A stretch of 64,000 bases of DNA from Nocardia yamanashiensis NBRC 100130. GTDB lineage: Bacteria > Actinomycetota > Actinomycetes > Mycobacteriales > Mycobacteriaceae. Location of the stretch: contig NZ_BDCD01000016.1 in the NCBI RefSeq assembly GCF_001613325.1, forward strand, positions 310,001-374,000, written 5' to 3'. The position numbers and the translations under genes were made by a program. Shown here piece by piece: positions 51,022 through 60,080 of this stretch. The first letter of the stretch is position 1; each line of letters opens with the position of its first letter. A model generated the notes under the pieces. The model had not been told where the DNA came from and made no database searches. It saw nothing but the letters and a program-made list of their open reading frames with translations.

Positions 51022-52350
51022 ATGACCCTCGGCGACGCGGTCGAACTACCCAGTCCCGGAGACGAATTCGACGCACCCGGCGGGCGGCCGCTGCTGCCGC
51101 CGGACGATCCGTTCTACGTGTCGCCGCTGGACCCGGGGCGGGTGCCGCCCGGGACGGTGCTGCGCTCGCGCCGTGTCCGGCTGGGGCTGTTCGGGATCGT
51201 GCCGCAGCGTGTCGAGGCCTGGCAGTTGCTGTACCGCACCGCCGATCTGCACGGCACGCCCGAGGTGGCGGTGACCACGGTGGTGCTGCCGTGGGGTGCG
51301 GATCCGGGGCGGTCGCGGCCGCTGGTGTCGTTCCAGTGCGCCATCGACGCGGTCGCGCCGATGTGCCTGCCGTCCTACGCTTTACGGTATCGGGCTCGTG
51401 CGTTGGGGGCGATCCCGCAACTGGAATGGCCCCTGGTCGCGGCGGCGCTGGCCCGGGGCTGGGCGGTGTCCATCCCGGATCACGGCGGGGTCGGCGGGCG
51501 GTTCGGCGCGGCCCTGGAACCCGGGTATCGCGCGCTGGACGGGGCGCGGGCGGCGCTGCGATTCGCGCCGCTCGGGCTGAATCCCCGTACGCGCGTCGGC
51601 TTGTGGGGATATTCGGGCGGGGGACTGGCCACCGCGTGGGCGGCCGAACTGGCGGCGGAATACGCGCCCGAACTCGATATCGTCGGCGCGGTCGCCGGGT
51701 CGCCGGTGGGGGATCCGGCGGCGGCGTTCGTGCGGCTCAACGGTTCCCCGTTCGCGGGGTTCGCCATGGTGTTCACCGCCGGGCTGCGGCGCGCCTATCC
51801 GCGACTGGACAAGGTGCTGCGGTGCCAGCTGTCCGCCGACTATCTGAAATTGCTTGCGCGGGCCGAGAATACGGCGACATTCCCCCTGCTGGCGCGATTC
51901 GTGGGGCGGGACGCGGACCGGCATCTGCGCGGTGGGCTGACCGACTTCCTCACCCATCCCGATGTGGTGACGGTGCTGGACCAGATCCGGCCCGGGCATC
52001 GCGCGCCGGCCATGCCGATGCTGGTGTTGCAGGGCGTGTACGACGAGGTGATCGCGGTCGGCGATATCGACGCGCACGTGGGCCGGTACCTGTCCCAGGG
52101 TGTGCACGTCACCTATGTGCGGGACCGGCTCAGCATGCATCTGCCCTTGCAGTTCATCGGGATTCCGGCGATGGCGGGCTGGCTGGCCGACCGCTTCGAC
52201 GATCGGCCGCCCACGCCCGCGGGGACGCGCACGGTGTGGTCGGTGGCCTTGGATCGATCGGGGCGGGCGCCGTTGCTGGGACTGCTCGGCCGGATGCTCG
52301 CGGGGCGTCCGATTCGCGAACGGCCCGCGCCCGGTTGGCATTTCAGGTGA
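51022..52350 (+). CDS. LIP-family lipase
   Basis: This 442-residue alpha/beta hydrolase resembles the LIP family (PF03583) common in Nocardia and Mycobacterium: PRPLVSFQ, DHGGVGGRFG, catalytic Ser in LWGYSGGGLATAWA near residue 200, Asp in LQGVYDEVI near 340 and His near 375. No signal peptide is visible: it begins MTLGDAVELPSPGDEFD, and export by another route or a cytoplasmic role are both possible. The AAAGGA site fits the ATG. It is convergent with the PucR gene, overlapping it by 8 bp. Confidence 0.85.
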   Translation: MTLGDAVELPSPGDEFDAPGGRPLLPPDDPFYVSPLDPGRVPPGTVLRSRRVRLGLFGIVPQRVEAWQLLYRTADLHGTPEVAVTTVVLPWGADPGRSRPLVSFQCAIDAVAPMCLPSYALRYRARALGAIPQLEWPLVAAALARGWAVSIPDHGGVGGRFGAALEPGYRALDGARAALRFAPLGLNPRTRVGLWGYSGGGLATAWAAELAAEYAPELDIVGAVAGSPVGDPAAAFVRLNGSPFAGFAMVFTAGLRRAYPRLDKVLRCQLSADYLKLLARAENTATFPLLARFVGRDADRHLRGGLTDFLTHPDVVTVLDQIRPGHRAPAMPMLVLQGVYDEVIAVGDIDAHVGRYLSQGVHVTYVRDRLSMHLPLQFIGIPAMAGWLADRFDDRPPTPAGTRTVWSVALDRSGRAPLLGLLGRMLAGRPIRERPAPGWHFR

Positions 52351-53605
52351 ACAGCGGCTCGAAGTGCTTGCCGGGCAGCGCGTTCCGGTAGGTGCGGGCT
52401 ACCAGCGCCGAACGCAGATACCACAGGCCCGAGGGCTGGGACGGATCGAAGCCGGTGAGCTGGCCGATCCGTTTCAGCCGGTAGTCGACCGTATTGATGT
52501 GCACACTCAGGGCGCGTGCCGTGCGGCGGCGGTTGAGGTCGTGGCCGATGTGGCGGCGCAGGGTCTCCAGCAGTTCCGGGTACTCGTCCAGCGGGTCCAG
52601 CAGTGAACCCAGGTATTCGCGGCCGGGGCCGGGGCGGGTGAGCTGGTATTCCATGGCGAGATCGTCGAACCGGTACAGGCCCGGCGTGCACTCGAGGCGG
52701 TGCACCATGTCCAGCAGTTCGTGCGCCCGCTCCGCGCCGTCGGGGATGCCGGCGGTTTCGGTGTGCATGACGGTGGCGGTGATGGAAACCTGTGCGGCGG
52801 TGGACAATCCGTCGAGGAAGGCTTCCAGGTCGGTGGCGGCCGGGTCCGAATCCGGTAGTAGCACGGTGCCGCCGTCCGAGCCCAGCAGCGACAGGGCGCG
52901 GCCCGCGCTTCGCCGGGCCAGTTCCGATTGGATCCGCCGCAGCTTGCGCCGCGCCACCACGCTGCCGTCCACGCTGGTGTCGCTCTCGCCCGGATGCGCC
53001 GGAATGCTCAGGGCCAGTACGTAATACGCGCCGTCGATCTGCACGCCGCCCGCGCGCGCCATGGTCGAGGTGGAATGCCCGGCCAGCAGTGCCGAGGTCA
53101 CCGTGTGCACGGCGCTGTGGTGTTCGGCCGCCACCGCGCGGTGCTCGCGGACATAGGCGACGGCGAACGCCGAATCGATGGTGGCGAGCACTTCGAGCAG
53201 CCGCCGGGCCGTGACCGCCACGCGCGCATAGTCGTCCGGGGTGGCGGTGCCCAGGATCAGGTCGAAGCCGCGCGCGAAACCGTCGTGCACCGCGCGGTGA
53301 ATGGTCCCGATCGGGATGCCCTCGCGCGCCCAGTCCGCGCCGGCGCGCTGCAGACGCTCGATCTTGGCGGTGACGTCCCGGCCCTCCAGCACGCCCGTGG
53401 CCAGTTCGAGGCAGGTCCGGGTCACCACCGTCACCTCGCCGCGCAGGGCATCGCCGGGCAGGGTGCCGCAGGGGGCGACATGGGCGGCGAAATGGTCCAC
53501 CAGTTGCCGCGACAAGCCCCGGACATCGTGCAGGGGAGTCGAAATGGCCTGAACCGCGGGCTCGTTGGTGAGCTGGGCTGATCCGGAATACATAGGTGCG
53601 CTCAT
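52343..53605 (-). CDS. PucR/CdaR-type transcriptional regulator
   Basis: This 420-residue regulator has a C-terminal PucR-type HTH: LLETLRRHIGHDLNRRRTAR then ALSVHINTVDYRLKRIGQLTG, the usual end of these proteins. The N-terminal and middle parts (GAYYVLALSIPAH) are a variable sensor region. ATG 53605 with GGAG upstream is preferred over TTG 53623. The palindromes at 53613-53667 lie directly before it. Family members respond to diverse metabolites; the ligand is not known. Confidence 0.85.
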   Translation of the reverse strand: MSAPMYSGSAQLTNEPAVQAISTPLHDVRGLSRQLVDHFAAHVAPCGTLPGDALRGEVTVVTRTCLELATGVLEGRDVTAKIERLQRAGADWAREGIPIGTIHRAVHDGFARGFDLILGTATPDDYARVAVTARRLLEVLATIDSAFAVAYVREHRAVAAEHHSAVHTVTSALLAGHSTSTMARAGGVQIDGAYYVLALSIPAHPGESDTSVDGSVVARRKLRRIQSELARRSAGRALSLLGSDGGTVLLPDSDPAATDLEAFLDGLSTAAQVSITATVMHTETAGIPDGAERAHELLDMVHRLECTPGLYRFDDLAMEYQLTRPGPGREYLGSLLDPLDEYPELLETLRRHIGHDLNRRRTARALSVHINTVDYRLKRIGQLTGFDPSQPSGLWYLRSALVARTYRNALPGKHFEPLFT

Positions 53606-53612
53606 ATCGACT

Positions 53613-53667
53613 CCACTACACAATTTCAGGGAACGCCTGCGTTCCTACTGGAGCGTAACTGTAGTGG
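53613..53667. promoter_or_regulatory. Nested palindromes upstream of the PucR gene
   Basis: An outer pair CCACTACA (53613-53620) and TGTAGTGG (53660-53667) encloses an inner GGAACGC-CT-GCGTTCC (53630-53645). Both are perfect inverted repeats. They lie in the 94-bp gap before the regulator gene and could be its operator(s). Confidence 0.55.
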
Positions 53668-53699
53668 GGGCGAATCCGGGTGGCAATCAACCGAAAAGA

Positions 53700-54155
53700 T
53701 CACTTGTGCAGGTCGCAGCTCCCGTCGCAGAACGGGGCATTGGCGGTTCGCCCGCAGCGGCAGGCCGCCATCCGGGTCTCGCGGACGACGCGGGGCGCAC
53801 CCTCGGAATCCTTGTCGGACAGGGAAAGCCGCAGGTCACCGCGTAGCAGCAGGGGGCCGCCCGGCCACGGCACCACGGTCGTCACCGTCTCGGGCTGCTC
53901 TGCCGGGCCGGTTTCCGGGACGTAGTGCAGCGCCCCGCTGGGGCAGCGCCGGATCACCTCGGCCACCCGGTCCGCGGTGGCCTGCTCCGGCTGGATCCAC
54001 GGCCGCTTGGCGGTATCGAACACCTCGGGCAGGCCGCGCACGCATTCCGCGAAATGCACGCAGCGGGTGGCGTCGTAATAGACGGTGACGGCGTGAGCGG
54101 TGTAGGCGCGGCCGGGAGGTGTGTCCGCGCCAGAAACGGACTGGTCAGCGTTCAT
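53700..54155 (-). CDS. Ferredoxin-CDGSH fusion protein with Cys ligand
   Basis: This 151-residue two-domain protein has an N-terminal Fer4_19-type segment (DATRCVHFAECVRGLPEVFD, then CPSGALHY near residue 70), related to ferredoxins that bind one Fe-S cluster, and a C-terminal CDGSH domain. The latter has the form CRCG-x5-APFCDGSC instead of CDGSH: the invariant His ligand is Cys, followed by DLHK and stop. DNA around 53710 confirms TGC. Such proteins handle electron transfer or cluster exchange. It follows the PucR gene's promoter region on the same strand. Confidence 0.85.
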   Translation of the reverse strand: MNADQSVSGADTPPGRAYTAHAVTVYYDATRCVHFAECVRGLPEVFDTAKRPWIQPEQATADRVAEVIRRCPSGALHYVPETGPAEQPETVTTVVPWPGGPLLLRGDLRLSLSDKDSEGAPRVVRETRMAACRCGRTANAPFCDGSCDLHK

Positions 54156-54230
54156 TCTCAAACCGTACGCCGGGTGCGGAGCGGACGCGGGTTGCGCACG
54201 GGCGAAGTCGCGGTCGGGCATGATCGCAAG

Positions 54231-57098
54231 GTGGTGAAGCGTCCCGGCAGTAGCGTTCTGATCGGCCGAGCCCCGGAAGTGGGGGTGCTGCTCGATGCCG
54301 TCGGCGATCCCGGCGTGTCGGCCGTGCTGGTGGCCGGGGAGGCCGGGATCGGGAAATCGCGGCTGGTCGCCGAGTTCACCGCGCGGCTCGGTGCGCGGCC
54401 GCTGGTCCTGACCGGGCGCTGCCCCGAATTCGGCTCGGCGGGCGTGCCCTTCGCGCCCTTCCTCGCCGTCATGCGCGCCCTGCTGCGGGAACTCGGGGTC
54501 GATGGTCTGGCCGCGCTGCTGCCGCCCCGCCCCGCACTGGCGAACTGGTTGCCGCGGTTGGCGCTGCGAACCGGCGGGACCGGAGCGTTCGATCGTGTGC
54601 GCCTGTTCGGTGAGATCCTGACCGTGCTGGAACACCTCGCCGCGATCCGGCCCGCGGTGCTGGTGCTGGAGGACCTGCACTGGGCCGACGACGCGACCCG
54701 CGATCTGCTGACCTTCCTGGTGGCCAATCTCTCCGGCGAGGACGGGGTGCTGGTCGGGACGTATCGAGCGGAAGCCGCCGGACCGTTTCGCGGACTGGTG
54801 GGCGAGATGCGCCGCAACCCCGGTGTCCGCGTCGTCGAACTGGCCACCCTGACGCGGCACGAAGTGGGGCGTCAGCTCGCGGCGCTGCTCGAGCGTGAGC
54901 CCGAACCATCGCTGATCACAACGGTTTTCGAACGCAGCGGCGGCAACCCGCTCTTCGTCGAAGCCTTGGGAGCCGATCCGGATCGAATGCCGGTCGGCAT
55001 CAGCGATCTCCTCCTCGGATTCCTGTCCGGAGTCTCCGAAGACGCCCGGACCGTACTGCGCACAGCCGCCGTCATCGGATCCCCGATCCGCCACGAACTG
55101 CTCATCGTCGCAACGGAACTCCCTGCTGTTCAGCTCAATCCCGCCATCCGTCAAACCGTCGACCGTCAACTCCTCCTCACCACCGAAACCGGCTACGAAT
55201 TCCGGCACGCGCTGATCCGACGGGCAATCTACGAGGACCTGCTGCCCGCTGAACGCACCCAGATCCACGCCCGCCTGGCCGACTGCCTCGCCGCCGACGA
55301 ATCTGCCACCGGCCGAACGGAACTCGCTCGCCACGCGGCCGCCGCCGGCGACACCGAACAAGCCCTCACCGCCTACTGGGCCGCAGCCCGAGCCGTCACC
55401 GCCCCTCCGGAACGCCTGCACCTCCTCGAACAAGTACGAGACCTCTGGGATGCGGTCCCCGGAGCGGAAGCGCTGGTCGGCATCACGAAAACGCGACTGC
55501 TGGAAGACATCCTCGAAGACGCGATCGCCTCGGGCGCGACAGGTCAGGGCCTGGCCGCGGTCGACGCAGCCCTCGAACTGGCCGCCCGGAACCCCACGGC
55601 CGCGCCGGATCCGCTGCACCTTGCCGCCCTGCATCGCCGCCGCGCCGGTCTCCTCGGCTACGACGGTCGCGACCCCGGCCCGGATCTGCTGCGCGCCCTG
55701 GAACTCTCGGCCGAATCGCCGGCCGGTCTCGAACGTGCGGAGACACTGTCTCTCTCCGCCGCCACCCGGGTATTCGGCGGCAATGCGACAGGCGCCGCGG
55801 AACACGCCGCCGCCGCACTCGAAATCGCCGAACGGCTCGGAGCCCACGCACTGATCGCCCGCAACCACGCGTACCTCGGGCTGGCATCGGCCGACCGAAT
55901 CGACACGGCCTTGCGGCATTTCGCCGCCGCCTATATCGCCGCCGAAGCCGGCGAGAAGGTCGAGTCCGCTGCGAACGAACCGAACGTGGTTGTGCGCGGC
56001 TCGGCTCCCGGCGACCCCGGCGTGGTTCTCGAAATCGCGACGTGGGAAGCAGCTGTCCTACAGGTGCACGGCCGCTATGACGCCGCTATCGAGACCGTCC
56101 ATCGTGGATTGCGGGCCGCCCGCGATTCCTTCCGCACGTCGCCCATCCTGTTGGTCCGGTGGACTCAATGCCTGACCGCATCGGGACGCTGGGATGAGGC
56201 GCGCGACGCGGTGGATCCGGCCGAATTCGACCGGCTGCCGCCGTTGACCCGGGCTGCCCTGCTGCTGTGCTATGCCGAAATCGACCTGGCGCGAGGTAGT
56301 TTCGACAGCGCGCGAGCCCAATCCGTCATGGTCGGTCATCTGCTGGGGGACGGGGCCTGGGCCGCCGCGTATCGGCTGCGGCATATTGCCCTCGAATGCC
56401 GCTTGGCACTGGAATGCGCTGAGCCGGACCGGGCCGGTCGGATCCTGAACGGTGATACTTTCCTTGGGCCGGTGACGCTTTCGGCGCATCCGCACGAGGC
56501 ATGGCCGGTGCTGGTGTTAGCGGGGCGGCTGCGGGAGCCGCCGGAAACACTCTCGGCCGCGGCGCGAACATTGCCGGTCAGCTCGGCTGTGGACGCGGCG
56601 CATCGAGCGATGTTCGAGGCGTATTCGGCCGGTACGACCGAGCATTGGGCGGCGGCGGTGCACGCCTGGCGGGAGTTGGCTCAGCCGTACGAGGAATCGG
56701 TCAGCTTGCTGGCTGCGGCGGAAGCCGCTGTGGCGCAAGGAGATCGTGACGCCGCGACCCGGGCCGTGCGCGGTGCCGTGGAGTTGGCGGGCGGACTGGG
56801 AGCACAGCCGCTGCTCGACGCTGCCGAACGGCTGAGTCGCCGTGCCCGGCTGGCGGTCGATGCCGCGGTTCCGGACGCGACTGCGCGGCCATCCGGCGGA
56901 TTCGGTCTCACGGCACGTGAGCTGGAGGTTTTGCGGCTGGTCGCGCGGGGGATGAGTAATCGGGCGGTGGCGGGGGAGTTGTTCATCAGCGCCAATACCG
57001 CGGGCGTGCACGTGTCGAGGATTCTGGGCAAGCTCGGGGTTGGCACGCGGACCGAGGCGGCGGCTTTCGCCTATGCGAACGGGTTGCTGGACGATTGA
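54231..57098 (+). CDS. LAL-type LuxR regulator (ATPase + C-terminal HTH)
   Basis: This 955-residue large ATP-binding LuxR regulator has a P-loop in GEAGIGKSRLVAEF near residue 35, LVLEDLHWADDATR as Walker B, a long helical repeat middle, and a C-terminal GerE helix-turn-helix (FGLTARELEVLRLVARGMSN, then ISANTAGVHVSRILGKLGV). The start is GTG 54231 or 54234; the upstream frame has no homology. It is divergent from the ferredoxin-CDGSH gene by 75 bp. It contrasts with the other large ATPase regulator in this window, whose HTH is N-terminal. Confidence 0.9.
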   Translation: MVKRPGSSVLIGRAPEVGVLLDAVGDPGVSAVLVAGEAGIGKSRLVAEFTARLGARPLVLTGRCPEFGSAGVPFAPFLAVMRALLRELGVDGLAALLPPRPALANWLPRLALRTGGTGAFDRVRLFGEILTVLEHLAAIRPAVLVLEDLHWADDATRDLLTFLVANLSGEDGVLVGTYRAEAAGPFRGLVGEMRRNPGVRVVELATLTRHEVGRQLAALLEREPEPSLITTVFERSGGNPLFVEALGADPDRMPVGISDLLLGFLSGVSEDARTVLRTAAVIGSPIRHELLIVATELPAVQLNPAIRQTVDRQLLLTTETGYEFRHALIRRAIYEDLLPAERTQIHARLADCLAADESATGRTELARHAAAAGDTEQALTAYWAAARAVTAPPERLHLLEQVRDLWDAVPGAEALVGITKTRLLEDILEDAIASGATGQGLAAVDAALELAARNPTAAPDPLHLAALHRRRAGLLGYDGRDPGPDLLRALELSAESPAGLERAETLSLSAATRVFGGNATGAAEHAAAALEIAERLGAHALIARNHAYLGLASADRIDTALRHFAAAYIAAEAGEKVESAANEPNVVVRGSAPGDPGVVLEIATWEAAVLQVHGRYDAAIETVHRGLRAARDSFRTSPILLVRWTQCLTASGRWDEARDAVDPAEFDRLPPLTRAALLLCYAEIDLARGSFDSARAQSVMVGHLLGDGAWAAAYRLRHIALECRLALECAEPDRAGRILNGDTFLGPVTLSAHPHEAWPVLVLAGRLREPPETLSAAARTLPVSSAVDAAHRAMFEAYSAGTTEHWAAAVHAWRELAQPYEESVSLLAAAEAAVAQGDRDAATRAVRGAVELAGGLGAQPLLDAAERLSRRARLAVDAAVPDATARPSGGFGLTARELEVLRLVARGMSNRAVAGELFISANTAGVHVSRILGKLGVGTRTEAAAFAYANGLLDD

Positions 57099-57138
57099 AC
57101 GGTGGTACGTGGCAAGCTGGGTGCATGGTGATCTTGAA

Positions 57139-57876
57139 ATGAGCCGGGGCGTGCTGGTGACGGGCGCGTCACGGGGGATCGGGCGAGCCATCGCGACCAT
57201 GTTCGCCGAACTCGGTGATCAGGTCGCCGTGCACTATTCGTCGCGGCGGGAAGCGGCCGAGGAGACGCTGCACGGGCTGCCGGGGGAGGGGCATGTGCTC
57301 ATCGGCGGCGATATTTCCGATCCGGCGGGGGCGGCGGCGGTGGTCGATACCGCCGTCGCGGCGCTGGGGACCGTGCACGTGCTGGTGAACAATGCGGCGG
57401 TCAACCTGCCCAGTCCGGTGGCGTCGACGGATTACCGAGAATGGCAACGGGTTTGGCGGCAGACCGTCGACGTCAATTTGCTCGGCACCGCCAACGTCAG
57501 TTTTCTGGTCGCGAAACACATGATCGAGCGCGGCCTTCCGGGGCGGATCGTCAATATCGGCTCCCGCGGCGCGTTCCGCGGCGAACCCGACCATCCCGCC
57601 TACGGTGCGACCAAGGCGGCGGTACACGCCCTGGGCCAATCCCTCGCGGCCGGTCTCGCACCCCACGGCATCGCGGTCGCCTCGGTCGCACCCGGTTTCG
57701 TCGCCACCGAACGCGTGGCCGACCGGGTCACCGACCAGGTTCGCGCCCAAAGCCCCTTCGGCCGCGTCGCCGCACCCGCCGAAATCGCCGCCGCCGTCCG
57801 CTATCTCGCCTCCCCGGAAGCGCAATGGAGTTCCGGTGCGGTCCTGGACGTGAACGGCGCCTCCTACCTGCACTGA
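57139..57876 (+). CDS. SDR-family oxidoreductase
   Basis: This 245-residue short-chain dehydrogenase has GVLVTGASRGIGRAI at the N-terminus, NNAAV, VNIGSRGAF and the catalytic Tyr-x-x-x-Lys in AYGATKAAV, followed by ASVAPGFVATER. The overall layout resembles 3-oxoacyl-ACP reductases (FabG-like). ATG 57139 is used; GTG 57121 is in frame and also possible. The gene follows the LAL regulator by 40 bp in the same direction. The substrate cannot be read from the sequence. Confidence 0.86.
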   Translation: MSRGVLVTGASRGIGRAIATMFAELGDQVAVHYSSRREAAEETLHGLPGEGHVLIGGDISDPAGAAAVVDTAVAALGTVHVLVNNAAVNLPSPVASTDYREWQRVWRQTVDVNLLGTANVSFLVAKHMIERGLPGRIVNIGSRGAFRGEPDHPAYGATKAAVHALGQSLAAGLAPHGIAVASVAPGFVATERVADRVTDQVRAQSPFGRVAAPAEIAAAVRYLASPEAQWSSGAVLDVNGASYLH

Positions 57877-57946
57877 TCACGAACTCTGTACGCTCGCGAA
57901 CGAACCTGCGGCCCGGGTGCCGCTCGTTCGAGCCGAAGGAGCCCCC

Positions 57947-58792
57947 GTGACCGGTGCCACCACTCGCCCGAGATCCGCGGACAATGCCGCCCGCCTGCTG
58001 GCCGGCCTCGCGGTCGGCCTCGCCGTGGCCTTCGTGCTGGCCCCGGCCAGGTTGGCGGCGCGCGGATCCACCGGCGACTTCGCCGATGAAAGCGATCTGC
58101 GTACCGCTTTTCGCGCCGCGTTCGCGGACTACTGGCGCTCCGGGAAGCGGGACTTAAACCCCGCGCTTCAGCAGATTGTCGACTATTGGTTTCGCTACCA
58201 CCTGGTCAAGGCGGTGGTCGCGGCGATCCTGCTGGCGGTATTGGCCAGACTCGCGCTGCTGCTGTGGCGCTCGTTCCTCGCCGCGGCCCCCGACACCGGC
58301 GGCACCACGGCGCTCGCCGCCGGAGCGACCGTCACCACGTTGCTGTCCCTGTTCTCCACGGTTCTGCTGATGGCCAATATCCAAGGCATGATCGCGCCCT
58401 TCGCCTCCCTGCTCCCCATGCTCACCAGCGGGCCCTCCGATCCCGAAACCGCTACGGTGCGAGCACAAATCACGCAATACCTGACCGATTACCCCGCCAA
58501 CGGCACCCCGCCCGCCCTGGACGTGATGATCAGCGATTTCGCGCGCTATCACGTGGCCATGGCCATCATCGCCGCCACGGTGGCCATCGCCTTCATCGCA
58601 GTGAGCATCCTGCTCTGGAAGCGCTACGCGGCAACCGATTACACCGCTCGCCGACCTCGACGGCTGCTGGCCGTCTCCGCCATCCTCTCGGCATTGCTTT
58701 CGCTCACCGCGCTGGTCGTGGTGTACGCGAACGTCACCAGCGCCGCCGACTCGCCCCCGGCCCTCGCGGCCCTGTTCGCCGGCAGCTGGTAG
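57947..58792 (+). CDS. Multi-pass membrane protein of unknown function
   Basis: This 281-residue inner-membrane protein has about five predicted helices (LAGLAVGLAVAFVLAP, VVAAILLAVLARLALLLW, TTLLSLFSTVLLMANI, MAIIAATVAIAFIAVSILLW and LSALLSLTALVVVYANV), with a long extracytoplasmic loop between the third and fourth. GTG 57947 follows a strong GAAGGAG. No transport, enzyme or sensor motif is visible. The neighbours do not suggest a role. It ends 4 bp from the convergent TetR gene. Confidence 0.75.
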   Translation: MTGATTRPRSADNAARLLAGLAVGLAVAFVLAPARLAARGSTGDFADESDLRTAFRAAFADYWRSGKRDLNPALQQIVDYWFRYHLVKAVVAAILLAVLARLALLLWRSFLAAAPDTGGTTALAAGATVTTLLSLFSTVLLMANIQGMIAPFASLLPMLTSGPSDPETATVRAQITQYLTDYPANGTPPALDVMISDFARYHVAMAIIAATVAIAFIAVSILLWKRYAATDYTARRPRRLLAVSAILSALLSLTALVVVYANVTSAADSPPALAALFAGSW

Positions 58793-58796
58793 CGGT

Positions 58797-59429
58797 TTAC
58801 CTCGAAGATGCTGTGCCGGAAGCTGATTCGGGGCGCAGGGCGCGCAGGGCGGGTGCGATCCAGGTGGTGAGGTAGGCGCGGAGGTCAGCGCCCCGGCGGG
58901 GTGGGCGGCCCGGGTCGAGGACGAAGGATTGGACGGTGCGGAGCATGTGCTCGGCGAGTTCGTCCAGATGGGCGCTGTCGACGCCGGCTGCGTTCCAGTC
59001 GACGGCGAAGCGTTCGAGCATGGCTCGGCTGAAGGCGAGGGCGGCGTCGGAGGTGACGCCGGCGGAGAAGGTGCCGGCGCGGCCGGGGGTGAGCAGGAGG
59101 CTGATGTAGGGGTCTTGCGGGATGCGCTCCAGGGCGTAGGCGATGCCTTCGACCACGGCTTCGGCGGGATCGCGGAAGGCGGCCAGGTGCGCGGCCAGGA
59201 CGTCGAGGAAAGCGCCCGCTTCCGCCAAAGCCGTTGCGGCCAGCAGGGCATCGGCATTGGGGAAGTAGCGGTACACCGTCTGGCGGGTGACGCCCAGCTC
59301 CCGGGCGATCTCGGCCATGGTGAAGTCCGCGCCCGAACGCTGGATCGCGGTGCGCGCGGCCGTCAGGATGCGCTCGACGGCCTCGGTGTCGTCGGCCGGG
59401 GCGGTGCCCGACCAGCCGTGCGTGCGCAT
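58797..59429 (-). CDS. TetR-family regulator of the Ddn-like reductase
   Basis: This 210-residue repressor has a TetR HTH (RILTAARTAIQRSGADFTMA, then EIARELGVTRQTVYRYFPN) and a C-terminal domain with GRPPRRG near the end. It is divergent from the deazaflavin reductase gene, and a palindrome with perfect 10-bp arms lies between them at 59498-59529. That arrangement (TetR, operator, reductase) predicts that the reductase is induced by the regulator's ligand. The ATG at 59429 is the first start. Confidence 0.86.
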   Translation of the reverse strand: MRTHGWSGTAPADDTEAVERILTAARTAIQRSGADFTMAEIARELGVTRQTVYRYFPNADALLAATALAEAGAFLDVLAAHLAAFRDPAEAVVEGIAYALERIPQDPYISLLLTPGRAGTFSAGVTSDAALAFSRAMLERFAVDWNAAGVDSAHLDELAEHMLRTVQSFVLDPGRPPRRGADLRAYLTTWIAPALRALRPESASGTASSR

Positions 59430-59497
59430 GGGGTGCTCCTCGGGTATCGGGTGGTTCGCGGTGACCCTACCGAGAGCGACGTTTACCCGTCACCTCT

Positions 59498-59529
59498 TGA
59501 CCATACATGTCGGTAGATGTGTATGGTCA
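59498..59529. promoter_or_regulatory. TetR-type operator
   Basis: TGACCATACA (59498-59507) and TGTATGGTCA (59520-59529) are perfect 10-bp inverted arms with a 12-bp spacer, 27 bp before the reductase ATG and 68 bp from the TetR start. It is assigned to the divergent TetR by position. Confidence 0.7.
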
Positions 59530-59556
59530 TGTCCTGACGTCGAACCTGGAGAGCGC

Positions 59557-60048
59557 ATGACGACCCACCCGCCCCGCCCCGCCCAACTCGATTCACCGAT
59601 GCTGCCGAAGATCTTCAAATACGTTGGCAAAGCCCAGGTTTGGCTCTACCGGCGCACCAACGGCCGGATCGGCGGCAAATGGCGGATCGGCGCCGGATTC
59701 CGCAAACCCGTCCCGACCCTGTTGCTCGAACACCGCGGCCGCAAATCCGGAATCACCTACACCACCCCCCTGCTCTACCTGGCCGACGGCGCCGACACCG
59801 TCATCGTCGCCTCCCAGGGCGGCCTCCCCAAACACCCGCAGTGGTACCACAACCTGCGCGCCCACCCCGACACCCACATCCAGGTCGGCCCCCGCCGCTA
59901 CCCCGTCCACGCCACCGTCGCCGACCCCGCCCAACGCACCCGCCTATGGCCCCTGCTCCTCGACACCTACGCCGATTTCGCCACCTACCAGGCCTGGACC
60001 GACCGCGAGATCCCGGTCATCATCCTGACCCCCCTCACAGAACCCTGA
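59557..60048 (+). CDS. F420-dependent deazaflavin nitroreductase (Ddn-like)
   Basis: This 163-residue protein belongs to the Ddn/deazaflavin-dependent family: LLEHRGRKSGITYTTPLLYL, then ASQGGLPKHPQWYHNLRAHP, which line the F420 and substrate pocket. In M. tuberculosis Ddn activates nitroimidazoles, and other members reduce quinones. The gene is controlled by the divergent TetR, presumably under xenobiotic stress. It implies that the organism makes F420. The sequence is almost entirely C-ending codons. Confidence 0.88.
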   Translation: MTTHPPRPAQLDSPMLPKIFKYVGKAQVWLYRRTNGRIGGKWRIGAGFRKPVPTLLLEHRGRKSGITYTTPLLYLADGADTVIVASQGGLPKHPQWYHNLRAHPDTHIQVGPRRYPVHATVADPAQRTRLWPLLLDTYADFATYQAWTDREIPVIILTPLTEP

Positions 60049-60080
60049 ACCTCCTCCGCCTCCGGCTACCGTTGATTCCC

